64,000 bases of DNA, from NCBI GenBank assembly GCA_037976565.1, contig CP137682.1, forward strand, positions 22,806,800-22,870,799, given 5' to 3'. This DNA comes from Mesocentrotus franciscanus. Lineage: Eukaryota > Echinodermata > Echinoidea > Camarodonta > Strongylocentrotidae. Shown here one piece after another: positions 1 to 11,717 of this stretch. The position numbers were made by a program, and so were the translations under genes. The first letter of the stretch is position 1. Each line of letters opens with the position of its first letter. The notes under the pieces are model-generated. The model made no database searches, was not told the origin of the DNA, and saw only the letters and a program-made list of their open reading frames with translations.

Positions 1-516
1 CTGAAACTACGCCTGCCTCCTCAATCCCTCTTCGTGAGCTCAAAAGTAAAAATAATGTTATAAATCTCCCCGAACCGGATGGATATACTGTTTGTATCAT
101 CATCAAAACGTGATTATAAATACATGAACAACTTGACTTGATATATAATGTACTCCTCCCGATACTATGCCTGAATGTAACCTTCTCTCCCTCCCTGTCG
201 ATCTTCCTATGCTCTTTTCCGTCGTTCTTCCTTAATTCTTACCTAATTTTTATGTATTTTTTGTATTCTTATTTTCACTCTCGAAAGGACGTCACTTCAA
301 ACTTATGCTTAAAATGGCCCCTTTTCTGTATATACCATATCGTTATCACACATCTAAAGCTATACAATTTTAAATGTAAATCCGTTGATGTATATGAAAT
401 AAATAAACATCAATCGATCAATCAATCATTATTACAACCATTATCATCATCAATATTATCATCATTACCATTGATGTAAATATTATCATTATTGACTACG
501 AATTAAAAGGGTTAAC

Positions 517-3500
517 GGATAAAGTATGGGTTTCATCACCCTCGGACACAGCTCCGCTACGTAGTTCCTCTCTTTTCTCCTCCTTCTCTCATCGGGGATA
601 AAAGTCCTGGTATGAGGGGTAATAACAGGTCCTCCCAGATCTAGCCCAGTCTTGAACCCTGTATTGCCGTGGATTGGTAAGAAGTAAGGAGCAGCTGGTA
701 ACCCGGTGTGGAGGAAGACAACTGGAAATCTTGGGGGAAAGAAGAGAGGGAAATGAGAGGGAATCTGAAGCAGTTTTGAAAAACTCCTACGCATACCCAC
801 ACGTACACATGTTTTAATTAGCGGGATTCGAAGAGCGGACGAAACGACCTGTTACCTGTTCTCGCATTGGAAAATAGTACCCAAACATTAATTTGTTTAC
901 CTTCATCTGCTCCGCCCCTCACGAAACAACCACTTTACCTATTTCTGCCTATCAACATAATCCATTCTTGAAAACCACATGTTATCAACATGTCTTTTGT
1001 TAACTCGTTCATCATTCATCCTTTATCTATCAATCTATGCATCAACCAATCTACCAATCCATCTATCTTTCAATTTTCATTAACCAAATACCAACCCGTC
1101 TTTTCTAAACTCGTTCATTATTTTGAGGGGTTGCGAAGTAAATGACTTGTTGCTGTGTGAGCTGTGTGACAGTGATTGGATCTTTACAACTATTGATGAC
1201 GTAACAGCATCCATCCATCCATCTATCTGTCTATCTATTTATCTACCTACTTATCTTTCTATCTACCTATCTATCTATCCATCCACGTATCTATCATTTC
1301 ATGTAACTATCCATTTATGTATCAGCCCACTCCTCTATCTATCCTTCCATCTATAGCTATCCATCAACATCCATTCATCAATCTAACAATCCATCTCTAT
1401 CCATCCTCATAAATCATATGGACCAACCTGTCTTTCGTAAACTCGTTCATGTGAGGGGTCGCAAAGTAGGTGACCTGTTCCTGGGTGACTGTGATTGGTA
1501 GTTTTAGTCCTATAGATGAGAGGACATCGTTCGTCCAGGCTCCTGAGGTCACTATCACCTTCTTGCAGAGGAAATCTCCCTGACTTGTGCAAACCTTATA
1601 ATATTTATTTTCAGACAAAAAGATGCAACGAAAATAGTAGTGTATATAACAATAATGACAACGGGCATACGGGCACGCCCCCCCCCCGGATAAAAGACTT
1701 GGTGCAAAAAAGGAGGAAGCAAAAAAAAAAAGAGAAAAGGAAGGAAGAGGAAAGGAAAAAACGAAAACGGAAAATAAGAAAGGAAAAAAGGAAGGAAAAG
1801 AGAATGAAAGAGAGGAAGAAAGCTTGCTTGTAATATAATTTTCGGGACTTGGATCCGCCACTGCTTGCATGTTTTATGATTTTGATTTATTTATTTTTCT
1901 TCATGGTCTTTTTCAAAAGTTACAAATTAAATACAACATAATCATGATGATAAACAAATACCATAATTAATACATCATCAACGTTAAATACTTACATTGT
2001 AATACTAACATAAAATAATCATGAGGAAAGATTGCCACATAAGCAAAGCTTGAAGGCGTGGTAATCCTTCATATCGCTTACACGTCCATCCCAGGGGCCC
2101 AAGGGGATGTAAACAAAGTACGATTATTACACTGACATTTGCCAAGCTGCTTAAAGCCCCTCTAAAGTTTTGGGAGCCCCAACACTTTGATGGCAAAATT
2201 TTAGTTAAATTGTTTCATAATGTGAAAGAGAATGTCATTTAAGACACACTTCTACAAAGATTCCCTATCCCCCAAAAAAAAAAAAAAATGTGTTTGAAGA
2301 CAAATATTGATAAAAGAATACATGATTTGGGTTTTCTGTTGTACGCGGAAAACCTAAAATTTGTATTCTTTCATCAATATTCGACTTCAAACACATTTGT
2401 TTTGAAAATCCTTGCAGAAATGTGTCTTAAATGACATCATTTTTCACATTATGATACAATAAATTTAAGTAAAATTTTGCCATCAAAGTGTTGGGGCTCC
2501 CAACACTGTCTTTAGAGGGGCTTTAAGCAGCTTGGCTAATGTCAGTGTAATAATCGTACTTTGTTTACATCCCCTGGGATGGACGTGTAAGCGATATAAA
2601 TGTCACTACAATTATTATTATTATTACGTGATCCTATTATCCTGTTATTTTGTTGATTTATTAGTTTGGGCTCATTCCAGGGGCCCCTGCATAAAACTTA
2701 CCACTGATGGCAACTTTACCATCTTTACCATCAAGATTAACTACCACTTCAACATCACTCAACAACCAATTAAATCAAGGTTTCCATGGAATTTACCATT
2801 AATGGCAAAGTCACCATCAAGGCTAAGTTTTATGCAACAGGGCCCAGAAAAAGCTGGTCTATGCTAATCATACAAATTGTCATTTTGGGGTATCAATTTT
2901 TGATCTATTTTTGAAGTGCCTTTACCAAGGGCAAGGGGTGGTAGAGATTTTTTTTGTAATAGGGGAACCGTGGAAAATATTGGCATGCTATTACAATAGG
3001 AGACGCAATGACTCAGTGGTAGAGCAGTGGTTTCGTAGCCAGGAGGGTTCCGGGTCAGATGCGTTAGTGCCCTTTGGTAAGGCATTAATACCCATTACCA
3101 AGTCCATCGGAGAGAACTAATAAAGCCTTCGGTTTACTGGTTGCAAGCATACACATGCATTCAGGGGCGGATCCAGTCGGCGGCAGGAGGGGGGGGGGCA
3201 ATTCGCGAGAAAATATTAAGCGGCGAATCGGCCAGCCGGTGAATAAGCGGGGAGGGGGGGGGGGTAAGAGCACTTTTTTTTCTTCCAATTTTTGAGGAAA
3301 TTCTCTCTTTTTGGGGTAATACTTTGGGCCCCCGTGGTTCCGCGCCTGCATGCATTCCTAGCAGTCAGGTAAAAAACGAACAAATTATCAATGGCTATTT
3401 ACACATAGGCTTTTCTGGTGAATTGCTAGTGCACATATCTTTTGTGAGTCGGTTGTTATCTGTCTCTGAATGAAATCTGACCTTTTGGATGTAATAGAAC

Positions 3501-6500
3501 CGATTCCTTGGAAATACACGGTTTATTAAGTTTACTGTTTTACCTTGCACACTAAGAACTTGGTATAACTCAATATGCAAGGTATCGGGTAATCTTCAAG
3601 GACCATACTATTGTATAATATCATGATTGTTCATGTTTACTGCCTCGCTCGAGTGACCTCGATCAATGATCAATGACCTCAATATTTTAAAGCAGGGGCG
3701 GCGATCCCGGGGGGGACGGGGGGGACACGTCCCCCAATTTTTAGGGGATCGTCCCCCCCCCCGGAAAATTTGAAAAAGTGCACATAAACAATGTATGGCA
3801 AATACTGATTATAAAGACCGCAACACACTTTTAGGCTCTGGAGGGCCCAAGAGTGCAGTGTTCAGACAAATAAAAATGCAAAAATCTTCCAGCTCGGGAG
3901 CTTCGCTCCCTCGCATAATATCCTTCAAAATTTACATGTAAATATTGTAGAAAATTAATGTGAAATGTGAAAAAAATTATATTGCTTGTTTTCTGTTATA
4001 CTATAGTTTTTCTAAGGAATGTAATTATTTAATACAACAAAACTTTAAAAACCTGTGAGGGGGTAGTCACTTCCGTCACCTTCACCCCTCTCGTTCACTA
4101 TGCTCCCTCGCACTGGCGTACTGATAGGGGCTTGGGGCAGTTGCCCCCTAATAAAATTCAGACATGGTGTATTTCTAGTTCGATACCAGTGATTTACAAA
4201 TGTTGCTGAAATGGCATGATTTTTCCCTGAGCTTCCGGGGGCTCTGCCCCCTGGACCCCACCAAGGGCCCTAAGGCGGCCCTCGGATGCTTATCTGATCG
4301 TGATTTAATGCCCAAACCCCTGAGATTCTGGGGGCTCTGCCCCCTGGACCCGACTCCAATTAATGCCAGTGTCACAAATAAGGTATCAAAATATGCTCAT
4401 CTGACCGTAATTAAATGCCTAAAACCCCTGACCTTCCTGGGTCTCTTCCCCCTAGACCCCACCAAGGGCCCTAAGGCGGCCCTCGGATGCTAATCTCATC
4501 GTGATTTAATGCCCAAAACCCCTGAGATTCTGGGGGCTCTGTCCCCTGGACCCGACTCCAATTAATGCCAGTGTCACAAATAAGGTATCAAAATATGCTC
4601 ATCTGACCGTAATTAAATGCCTAAAACCTCTGAGCTTCCGGGGGCTCCACCCCCTTGACCCCACCTGGGGCCCTAAGGCAGGGCCCTGGATTCTCATCTG
4701 ACCGTAATTAAATGCCTGAACCCCCTGAGCTTCACTGGGCTCCGCCCCTTGTCCCCCGCAATTTACGCTCCACTTGCCTCGCTCGCTTTGCTCTACCTGA
4801 TCGTAAATACTTACTTTAGCCCCCCACGCCCCCCCCCCCACTTTGAAAAACGTTTCGCGGGGCGAAGCAGATTTTTTTCTGCCCCCCCCCCAAAAAAAAA
4901 GTTTTTGCTCGTCCCTCGCATTTCGTCCCCCCCGGTCATGAAAAGAAATCGCCGCCCCTGTTTTAAAGTGTCTAACGTGACATTTCTCTGGTAACAAATT
5001 AATTTGTTTGCTGTTTTTGCTATTTTTGCTATTTTTGTTTGTTTCACTTTGTATATCATCTTAATATGTTAAGACCTTCTTGCCCACCTGTTATTTTTGT
5101 TACGTCCTTCACCATTGCAACCACTTCAATCAAATGTTAGTTTTATTTAGGGGAACCTATAATCTACAAGCTGAGCTTTTTAATAGGTTCCTCACATTTC
5201 ACCCTGTATAACCTACTATTCAATACAATTATTTTCGACGTCTTTACAAAGAATTCATTATATAATGTGATACTTTTACTAGTATATTTCATATTATGTT
5301 CTAATTTTGTCAATTATGTGAATTCTATTTTGTGAAATGTGAAACAAAATAAGCTTGAAACTTGATTCTCGTTATTTGAATCAAGATTCAAGATCCAAGA
5401 TTCGTTTATTTCACTCACCAGTATAAAACAGTGCATGATAGCACATAGGTGTAAACAAAAAATATGGGGGGAACACAGAGATACAGTGTAAAATAAAAAA
5501 TAACATAAGTGAGTAGGGATAAAGATTAAAGACTTTAAGTAGATGGGTTTCCACTCCTCTGTATTAAAGGAGTATGCAAGGTTTTGAGGATGATTCAATA
5601 TAATGGCGTTTTTTTTTCTTGAAAGAAAAATAATGCATAACTAATTCAAAGGAATAATATTATACAAATAATACACAGCAGTGAGGGCATTAGTAAGAAT
5701 AATAAGGTGATAGCCGAGGGTGTTTGGACTGTTTCAAAGGTATCATGACTTGTGTGGGTACTTTTACTAATGCCCGAACAAAATGATGTGTATTATTTAT
5801 TTTATAAGATGATATTTTATTTGTTTCATAAAATGATGTTTTATAACATGATTTTAATAATGACCGGTCCGGTCATTAGTAAAATTACGTGTTAGGCAAA
5901 ATAAATGCCCGGTCACGTGTACGCTCTCAACCAATCATTTGACAAGGATCCGCTTCATCATCTTATAATCAATGATAATGCCCCTGTTTACTCGCATACA
6001 TTAACATGGTGTTAACATTCTTTCTGGCTCTCAGCACACGCCGGAGACCACGTTTTGTCTACGTTGCCATTGCCGGTAGCACCAACAGAAAATAATTCTG
6101 TATTGCTATTTATGAACAATAATTTCTGAATCTTGTACAGGGGAAAATCGTTATAACGAGGATATTGGGACCATGATAAATATTGTTATATCAGGATTTT
6201 AAAAAATGATAATAATAATACTAAGTCCGAGTAGAATCTCTAATCTTGAAATTGAAAATTCTCCCCATTTCATTATTACATGATTTTCAACTCTGTGGTT
6301 TTATGTATTCATATTATCATAACCTGTTACCAGAATATTTTGTAAAATCTTTCAGAGCAACAAAGATATTCATACATGTAATACCAGGATTTCAGCAGAC
6401 ACTCGTGTGATATATGGTCATTCTTCATTTTCAAATAGTATCTTTTTATGCCAAGGACCCACCATCTGGAACAAACTACCCCCAAAACTTAAACAGTGTT

Positions 6501-9500
6501 CATCATTAAACAGTTTTAAGCATAATCTAAAACTTCACCTGATGCAGAAGCTTTGAATTTGACAACCGCACTCTTTTATGTGTGTAATTACGATTGTATT
6601 AAATATTCTTTCTTTGTCCCTTTTTTCTTGTTGTGTGTGTGTGTGTGTTAGTTTTTGCATTTTGTGTAGGATCATCTATACGTTTCTGTAACTTTTTTGA
6701 TGATCCAACCACTTTGTAATTTCCTTTAGTGTATTTTCCATTTTATTGGCTTATCTATGTTTGTAAGAAATATTTTGTTGTATTCTTTAAATTTGTATGT
6801 TATTATGAAAGTGGTGAATAAATTCAATTCAAACCAGCAGATTTACTTTGTTATAATGAAGTATCTCGCTATATCAGAGCTCTATATCTCTTCGTTATAA
6901 CGAGATTCCTCTGCATCTTTAATCTTGGATACCTTTGTTTGATTGCCCTCCTTGACTATCCTCAAAACGGCTGCGTTTTCCAAGATGGTTGCCCCATGCT
7001 TTCGAGCTAGTTGGATGTGGACCGCGTTTGCCAGAGCGGCGTCTATAATCCCCGCGTCCTTCTGGTAGAGGGAGATCCACTTGGGTGTGGCCGCAAACTG
7101 GGGGAACTTCTCTCTGATGCTTTGCCCTTCGTATCTCTCGAATCTATATGTCATCAAATAAGTGAAAGGATTCAATTGAATGAGAGAAGAAAGATTTTAA
7201 ACCGATACACAATACTATGTTTTGTTAACCAAGGGTAGCCTCATCAGTATAAATACAGTTATCCCTGAAGAGCACTTGAGCCCCTACCCCCAAAAAAAAA
7301 TATCAAAAAGGGAGAGAGAGAAAGAGAAGATGATCAACTTGGGCTTGGCCGTAAACTGAAGAAACTTTTTCCCGGATGCTTTCCTCTTCGTATCTCTCAT
7401 ACAAGAATTTCCCAACGTTTTTTTGTTAAGATATATACGAATGCACTTTAAGGTAAGTTACCAGGTTTTCATAAATCACCTTTAAATATTTGTGCCAATA
7501 TTTCAATTTATTCAAATAAGAATTGGCTGAATGGAAATACTACTTACTCGACATTTTGAACTGTCATGGATTTGGCGAATTTCTCCAAGCACTCATGACC
7601 GGGGGTGCCCCTCTTGGCAATGTCCAGTCCTCCCGTCGTGTAGACTAACTGCATGCCAGACTCTCTCTCTGCCTCTCCCCAGGCTTCCTTCGTGTCTTTC
7701 GCCAATGGGATGTACTCACACGCACTGTAGGACAGACGTCTGTTGTGACAAAAAACGTACATGCATATATAGAGAGTGGAAACTCGGCGACTTTGGTTAT
7801 GCGACGGATTGCTATTTCCACCAAATTTGAGTGTAAATTATAAATTCTTCTTCTTCTTCTCCTCCTCCTTCTTTTTCTTCTCCTTCTTCTTCTTCTCCTT
7901 CCAGGCGCGTAGCCAGGGGGCGGTGGGGGCGGTCGCCCCAAAAAAAACGCCGGCCAAAAAAAAAAAAAGAAAGAGAAGAGAAAAAAGGAAGAGGACGTAG
8001 GAAGAAAAAGGAGCACGGTACAACGAATCGTCATATTCCCATATAATTTAATGAAAAGCTGAAGGATTAAGAGTAGAGAACGGTACAACGAATCGGCTAC
8101 TTTCTCTAATAATTTAATGAAACGTCAAAGCTACCACACTTCGCGCGGAAACTGAATTCAGACAAGGATTAAGAGCCAAGAACGGCTTCTTTCTCTAATA
8201 ATTTAATGAAACGTCAAAGCTCCCTTCCAGCATCCACCCCCTAGGGAGCGCGCTTCGCACGCTCGCCCCCCCCCCTAAAATAAAATCTTGGCTACGCGCT
8301 TGTCTCCTTCTTCTCTGTCTCTTTCATCTTTCACTTTCTCCTTCTCTCTCTCTCTCTCTCTCTTCCATCTCTCTTCATTGGCATGAATTTGCCAGCTATA
8401 TAGAGGTTTACCCGAAAACCAACATTCTTAATTTGGCGAGCGAGAAAAGCGAGCCATGAAAATTAATGCTTTACACTTAGTTAGATTGACATACATGTTT
8501 CCATTTATTGCCGAAATCTTCACTAAATTTTTCTATAAGGAAGAGATGTAAAAATTATGAAGAGTCTATCTCAGTGCGAGAATATAATAAGGTGATGGAT
8601 GTCTAAATATTGGTCCCTTAAAATGAGTAGTTAGGGCCCGGGGTGGAGACTGAAATACCCCCCTACCCTCCCTCTCCCAACTTCATGGCGTATGAAAATT
8701 AGAAGGCTTGTTCACTTGAAAAATAATGATGAGCACCCCTTCTGAAAAGAATTAATACTTTTAAAGATAAAAATTGATAAAAGAAACATGATGAAGTCTT
8801 ACAAAATCCTCGTTCGGTCTTGTGAACCGCCATTGTCATGCCCCAAGTTAAACTGCTCCAATCCAAGGACTCCTACAACAACAATAACACAAATATTTTA
8901 TTTATTACTAAAAATTATTGTATTTGAATTATCATTGTCAAAATAACTCAATAGTCCAAATGTACATCGCATGATAATAAGGATAAGAAGAAGAATGATT
9001 ATAATTATAAGAATAATAACAATATCAATAATAACAATAATGATAATAATTACCATAATAACTACTATAGTAACAACACCAATAATAATAATTATAATGA
9101 TGATAATAATAATTATTATTATGATGCTGCTGCTGTTACTACTACTACGAAAAAGAAGATGATGATGAAGAAGAAGAAGAAGAAGGGGAAGGAGAAGAAT
9201 CATTTCAGCGATATCAGTGATTACATTCTCTATGATCGAGCGAGGCATACACATGCACATTACATACTCCGTGGTAAGGAGGTAGTAAGCGAGGGAAAAG
9301 GAAGGCAATGACGAAGAGAGAGACAGAGAGAGAGAGAGTATATGGCCCGGCCGCCGCCCGGGTTCAAATTCAGTTTTCTTTAAATTATTAAACTCGGTTC
9401 TGATGATCATTTATCTGCCATGTGATTGCCATGTGACGCTACATAAGAGTAGTACCACACTGTCGCTTCTTGTCAACAAATTGTTCAAATATCATTGTAT

Positions 9501-11717
9501 AGAGACGATGAACAAATAAGAATAGTAATACAACGTCGTTAATTGTGAGAAAGTTCACTTCTATCTCTCTCTGCTGAACAATCCGAACAATAGAATTACC
9601 CGATCGCGAGCGAGTGGAATGAACTGTAAAACGAATTTATTGTGAGTTGCTTAACTTGCTACTGCTTAATTGTCATATAGTCACTGCAAATTCGTTGTGT
9701 AACGACTTTACACAACAGTTGGGTGGTTCACTTCTTACACAGAGGTTGTGTGTAAAACAAAATTACACAAGGGCTTTTTTTATTTACACAACTTAACACA
9801 ACCCCTGTTTAAGGAGTGAACCACCCAACTGTGTGTAAAGTCGTTACACAACGAATTTGCAGTGTAGTATTAAAGCGCAGCAAAGAGTGTAGCTAAAATT
9901 CAGCAATCGCTGCTTAAATTGCTTTTCCCTAAAAATTACCATGAGACATAAAGCTGGATAGAACTATGATCGCAATAAATTATATTGTCTTGAAAACAGT
10001 CAGAAAACATTAGAACTAGAATAAATAAGACTTAATGCCATCATGTAAACAAGTTCATTTTCCCATGTTAATCCTCCAGTACCAAGCAAAACTCGAGCCA
10101 GATGCAAATAAGGGTAAAGTTAAAGACAATGATTAATGACATATTGTCTGTTGTCATGATTGTATTCTTTACCCTTTTCTTCTTTATATTTTACTTTATT
10201 TTAAAATATTTTTTTGTATCGTTTAGTTACATTTCTTTTCTTTTTTTGGAGGGGAGGGGGTTCAAAGAAAACAACTTCAAATTTGGCTGGATTTTGTGCA
10301 ATGATAAGATAGAGATACTGTACAAATGTGAGACAAAACGGAATAGGTATGAGAAAGTTATGGCAATTTACGGTTTTTAGGGGGTAATTTTTAAAGAATT
10401 TTAGCAATTTTTTTGACGGAGTCGATTTCGGATTTGAATTTAGAGTGTGAAGATGGTAATTTGAAGGGCATGTTATACATCGAAGATGCAAAAAGCATCT
10501 CTTGGACTATCTAGAGGAATTTGTTAGAAGTCCTAAGCATCCAGGATATAGTGGGGATACGAAGGAAGAAAGAATTAAAGGCTTTAAAACAGACCAAAAC
10601 GGACAAAATGGCGCCTGGACGGTCACCCATGAGTGATTTCGGAAACGAAGAGTCGGGTGACCCTGATTCTTATGTGAAACCCGATTTTTAATAAAAGCCT
10701 AAACAACGCTCATTTTAGTAGAATTCGGACCTTTGAGAATATCAGTAATAGACCAGTTAACTAATACTAACATAATTATGCATCGTTATTAAACAAAGGT
10801 TGTTCTTGACAACCTGAAAGTTTGCCCGAGGATTTCCCAGCATAGCAACAAGTAATGCATGTAGACTGGATTCCAAGTATTGTAGTTCATTCATTAACAG
10901 GTTAATGGAATAACTCGCCACTAGGTCCCCAGTGAAGAAAACAAAATCCATAAATTTGAATACATTAGTGAACCCGTCTATTCATTCGGAACATGGCAAT
11001 ACTTGTTGTATATAACACCTGACATTCTCCAGAAAGAAATGTTCTTGCTGCTTTGTGACATAATTATCATTAATGTATTTTTGCCTGCATGAATATAATG
11101 TTCTGGAATGGCAGATATCATGCACATTGATTACTAAAGGCCTACTATTCCACGGGGAAGTCGAGTCTTGGGGGAAATAAATCACTAGTTTGTAAGTAAA
11201 GAAGTAGAAATGTCTCATTCATGTATTCAGAAATTGTCTCTTAACATCAACTAAAATGTGGATTAACAACTTTTTTTCCGGATACAGATCAAAATACATT
11301 AGACTCAAACGATAGCGTGTACGGTACAGTTTCGGTGCTCCCGTATTTTAAGAAAAACCGAGATTTCGTCATGACTTTAGTAACAGGAATTACTTTATTT
11401 GACGTCGAAATTCATCGAAAATAATATCACAACACTCATCTCTATTTTGTATACAGTATATTCAATGTAACTAACAGGATTGAAAGAAAGCAGTTTTCAT
11501 TTTTAAAAAACTATATAAAAAAAAAGTACTTCTACACCCATTAGCTTTTATTAATGGCTGTATAGGATGAAGAATTGTTTGTAAAATCACATTTTCTGAT
11601 AACTATTATGAAACCTTACTTACGCTTCCCAGCTCTCTTAGCTAGCCAGTATACAGCGGCACTTCCAACACCTCCACATCCAACCACAATGTAATCAAAT
11701 TGTTGAATTTTCGACAT
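517..11717 (-). CDS. PIPOX: FAD-dependent sarcosine oxidase family protein (PIPOX-like), partial at 3' end
   Basis: Six exons read on the minus strand: 11624-11717 (start codon), 8803-8872, 7548-7739, 6933-7143, 1428-1594 and about 517-729, roughly 315 residues. Phases agree at every junction and the introns are GT-AG. Exon 1 begins MSKIQQFDYIVVGCGGVG, the N-terminal dinucleotide-binding beta-alpha-beta with a GxGxxG loop. Exon 2 gives the VLGLEQF strand and the GGSQDRTRI segment; later exons give CKKVIVTSGAWTND and QEQVTYFATP, typical of the family. Exon 6 reads GFKTGLDLGG and HTRTFIPDE. The family oxidatively demethylates sarcosine, pipecolate or related N-methyl amino acids with covalent FAD; animal members are peroxisomal. 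The flavin-linking cysteine region and any peroxisomal targeting tripeptide would lie in exons beyond the left edge. The 3' border of exon 6 is uncertain. Substrate is inferred from family only; a bacterial-type monomeric sarcosine oxidase-like paralogue is possible. Confidence 0.88.
968..1212 (-). repeat. Two diverged echoes of PIPOX-like exon 5 and its donor site
   Basis: Positions 1093-1212 align with exon 5 of the sarcosine-oxidase gene (about 1425-1530). The stretch around AACTCGTTCAT, the following GGGGTTGCGAAGTA and the downstream TGTGACAGTGATTGG all have counterparts in the exon. A shorter echo, covering only the exon's 3' end, lies at about 968-1012. Both are interrupted by small indels and no longer encode the exon. 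They sit in the intron between exons 5 and 6, next to an ATCT-rich microsatellite. I read them as old tandem partial duplications. Confidence 0.7.
1200..1395 (+). repeat. Degenerate (ATCT/ATCC)n microsatellite
   Basis: The stretch is made of irregular ATCT, ATCC and ACCT units. It lies inside an intron of the sarcosine-oxidase gene, and similar units appear from about 1010. No coding content is seen. Confidence 0.85.
2071..2597. mobile_element. Foldback (palindromic) MITE-like element
   Basis: Two arms of about 200 bp, 2071-2265 and 2400-2597, are imperfect reverse complements: the left arm opens ATATCGCTTACACGTCCATC and the right arm closes with its complement. The centre, 2276-2400, is itself palindromic around TGTGTTTGAAG and CTTCAAACACA. 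It has no coding capacity. It lies in the long intron between PIPOX-like exons 4 and 5. Confidence 0.85.
2998..3155 (+). mobile_element. tRNA-headed SINE-like copy
   Basis: The head resembles a tRNA gene, with an A-box-like region around TGACTCAGTGGTAGAGCAG and a B-box-like region around GGTTCCGGGTCAGATGC. The downstream body reads CCCTTTGGTAAGGCATTAAT. The same sequence occurs in opposite orientation at 45556-45758 and 46447-46663, which marks it as dispersed. No intact tRNA fold or 3' acceptor stem is present, so it is not a tRNA gene. Confidence 0.75.
3162..3348. mobile_element. hAT-like MITE with 8-bp target duplication
   Basis: The 187-bp insertion begins CAGGGGCGGA and ends TCCGCGCCTG, near-perfect inverted termini. 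It is flanked by exact 8-bp duplications CATGCATT at 3154-3161 and 3349-3356. CAGGG-type ends with 8-bp duplications are the hAT signature. The interior is G-rich and non-coding. It inserted just downstream of the SINE-like copy. Confidence 0.85.
3693..4960. mobile_element. hAT-like non-autonomous element, 1.27 kb, with internal tandem repeats
   Basis: The element begins CAGGGGCGGCGAT and ends ATCGCCGCCCCTG, with exact 8-bp duplications TTTTAAAG at 3685-3692 and 4961-4968. Inside, about 4205-4640 holds a roughly 200-bp unit twice in tandem, each with GGGGGCTCTGCCCCCTGGA palindromes. No transposase ORF is visible. A second, shorter copy in reverse orientation lies at 15913-16609. Confidence 0.88.
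6138..6913. mobile_element. Inverted-repeat element with CGTTATAACGA termini, interrupted by a LINE tail
   Basis: The left end reads CAGGGGAAAATCGTTATAAC and the right end is close to its reverse complement (TTCGTTATAACGAGATTCC then CTCTG). The right end lies only about 20 bp from the donor side of PIPOX-like exon 4. The interior holds the LINE 3' fragment annotated separately, so this looks like a nested insertion. Confidence 0.65.
6468..6835 (+). mobile_element. 3' end of a LINE retrotransposon (5'-truncated)
   Basis: Positions 6468-6556 encode a short tail beginning IWNKLPPKLKQCSSLNSF and ending in a TGA stop. The W-N-x-L-P ... S-L-x-x-F-K pattern is typical of the C-terminus of non-LTR reverse transcriptase ORFs. 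About 280 bp of 3' UTR follows, ending in AATAAATTCAATTCAAA, a tail-like repeat. A similar terminus, AATAAATTCAATTCAAT, occurs near 39880. The remaining open frame is far too short for activity. Confidence 0.7.
7331..7402 (-). repeat. Diverged echo of PIPOX-like exon 4
   Basis: This stretch aligns with 7073-7145 inside exon 4, sharing CTTGGG, TGGCCG, AAACTG, GATGCTTT and CTTCGTATCTCTC in the same order and spacing. It lies about 190 bp upstream (in gene direction) of the real exon and has no matching splice acceptor. It is best read as a partial exon duplication. Confidence 0.7.
7903..8304. mobile_element. Element with GCGCGTAGCCA / TGGCTACGCGC termini
   Basis: Inverted termini GGCGCGTAGCCAGG and TTGGCTACGCGC bound about 400 bp. 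The interior repeats a CTCTAATAATTTAATGAAACG unit two to three times. There is no protein-coding signal. It lies in the intron between PIPOX-like exons 2 and 3. Confidence 0.6.
8965..9185. repeat. AT-rich low-complexity tract
   Basis: The tract is dominated by ATA, ATG and AAG trinucleotides. Open frames across it translate to runs of Ile, Met, Leu or Ser and are composition artefacts. Confidence 0.85.
9682..9864. mobile_element. 183-bp palindromic MITE
   Basis: Arms of about 50 bp begin CACTGCAAATTCGTTGTGTA and end with the near-perfect complement. Four-base duplications TAGT flank it at 9678-9681 and 9865-9868. The centre contains TTACACAA repeats. It lies between PIPOX-like exons 1 and 2. 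Confidence 0.85.
10744..10985. repeat. Dispersed repeat, second copy at 56065-56285
   Basis: The 240-bp block shares its whole order of motifs with 56065-56285, including GATTCCAAGTATTGTAGTTC, CTAGGTCCCCAG and CCATAAATTTGAATA. The two copies lie in introns of different genes, so it is a dispersed element. No termini could be defined. Confidence 0.75.

Noticed and set aside
489..800. Stand-alone 103-residue protein
   Set aside because: Only the part from about 517 to 729 is supported, as an exon of the sarcosine-oxidase gene. The apparent start lies upstream of the splice acceptor.
1396..1427. Extension of PIPOX-like exon 5 to LVHMIYEDG
   Set aside because: It reads plausibly, but no GT donor follows. 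Ending at GACAG/GTTGGT (1428) and resuming at 729 gives agreeing phases and the family-like TKDRFPVV junction.
8898..9410. 170-codon frame rich in Ile and Leu
   Set aside because: It is a translation of an ATA/AAT low-complexity tract.
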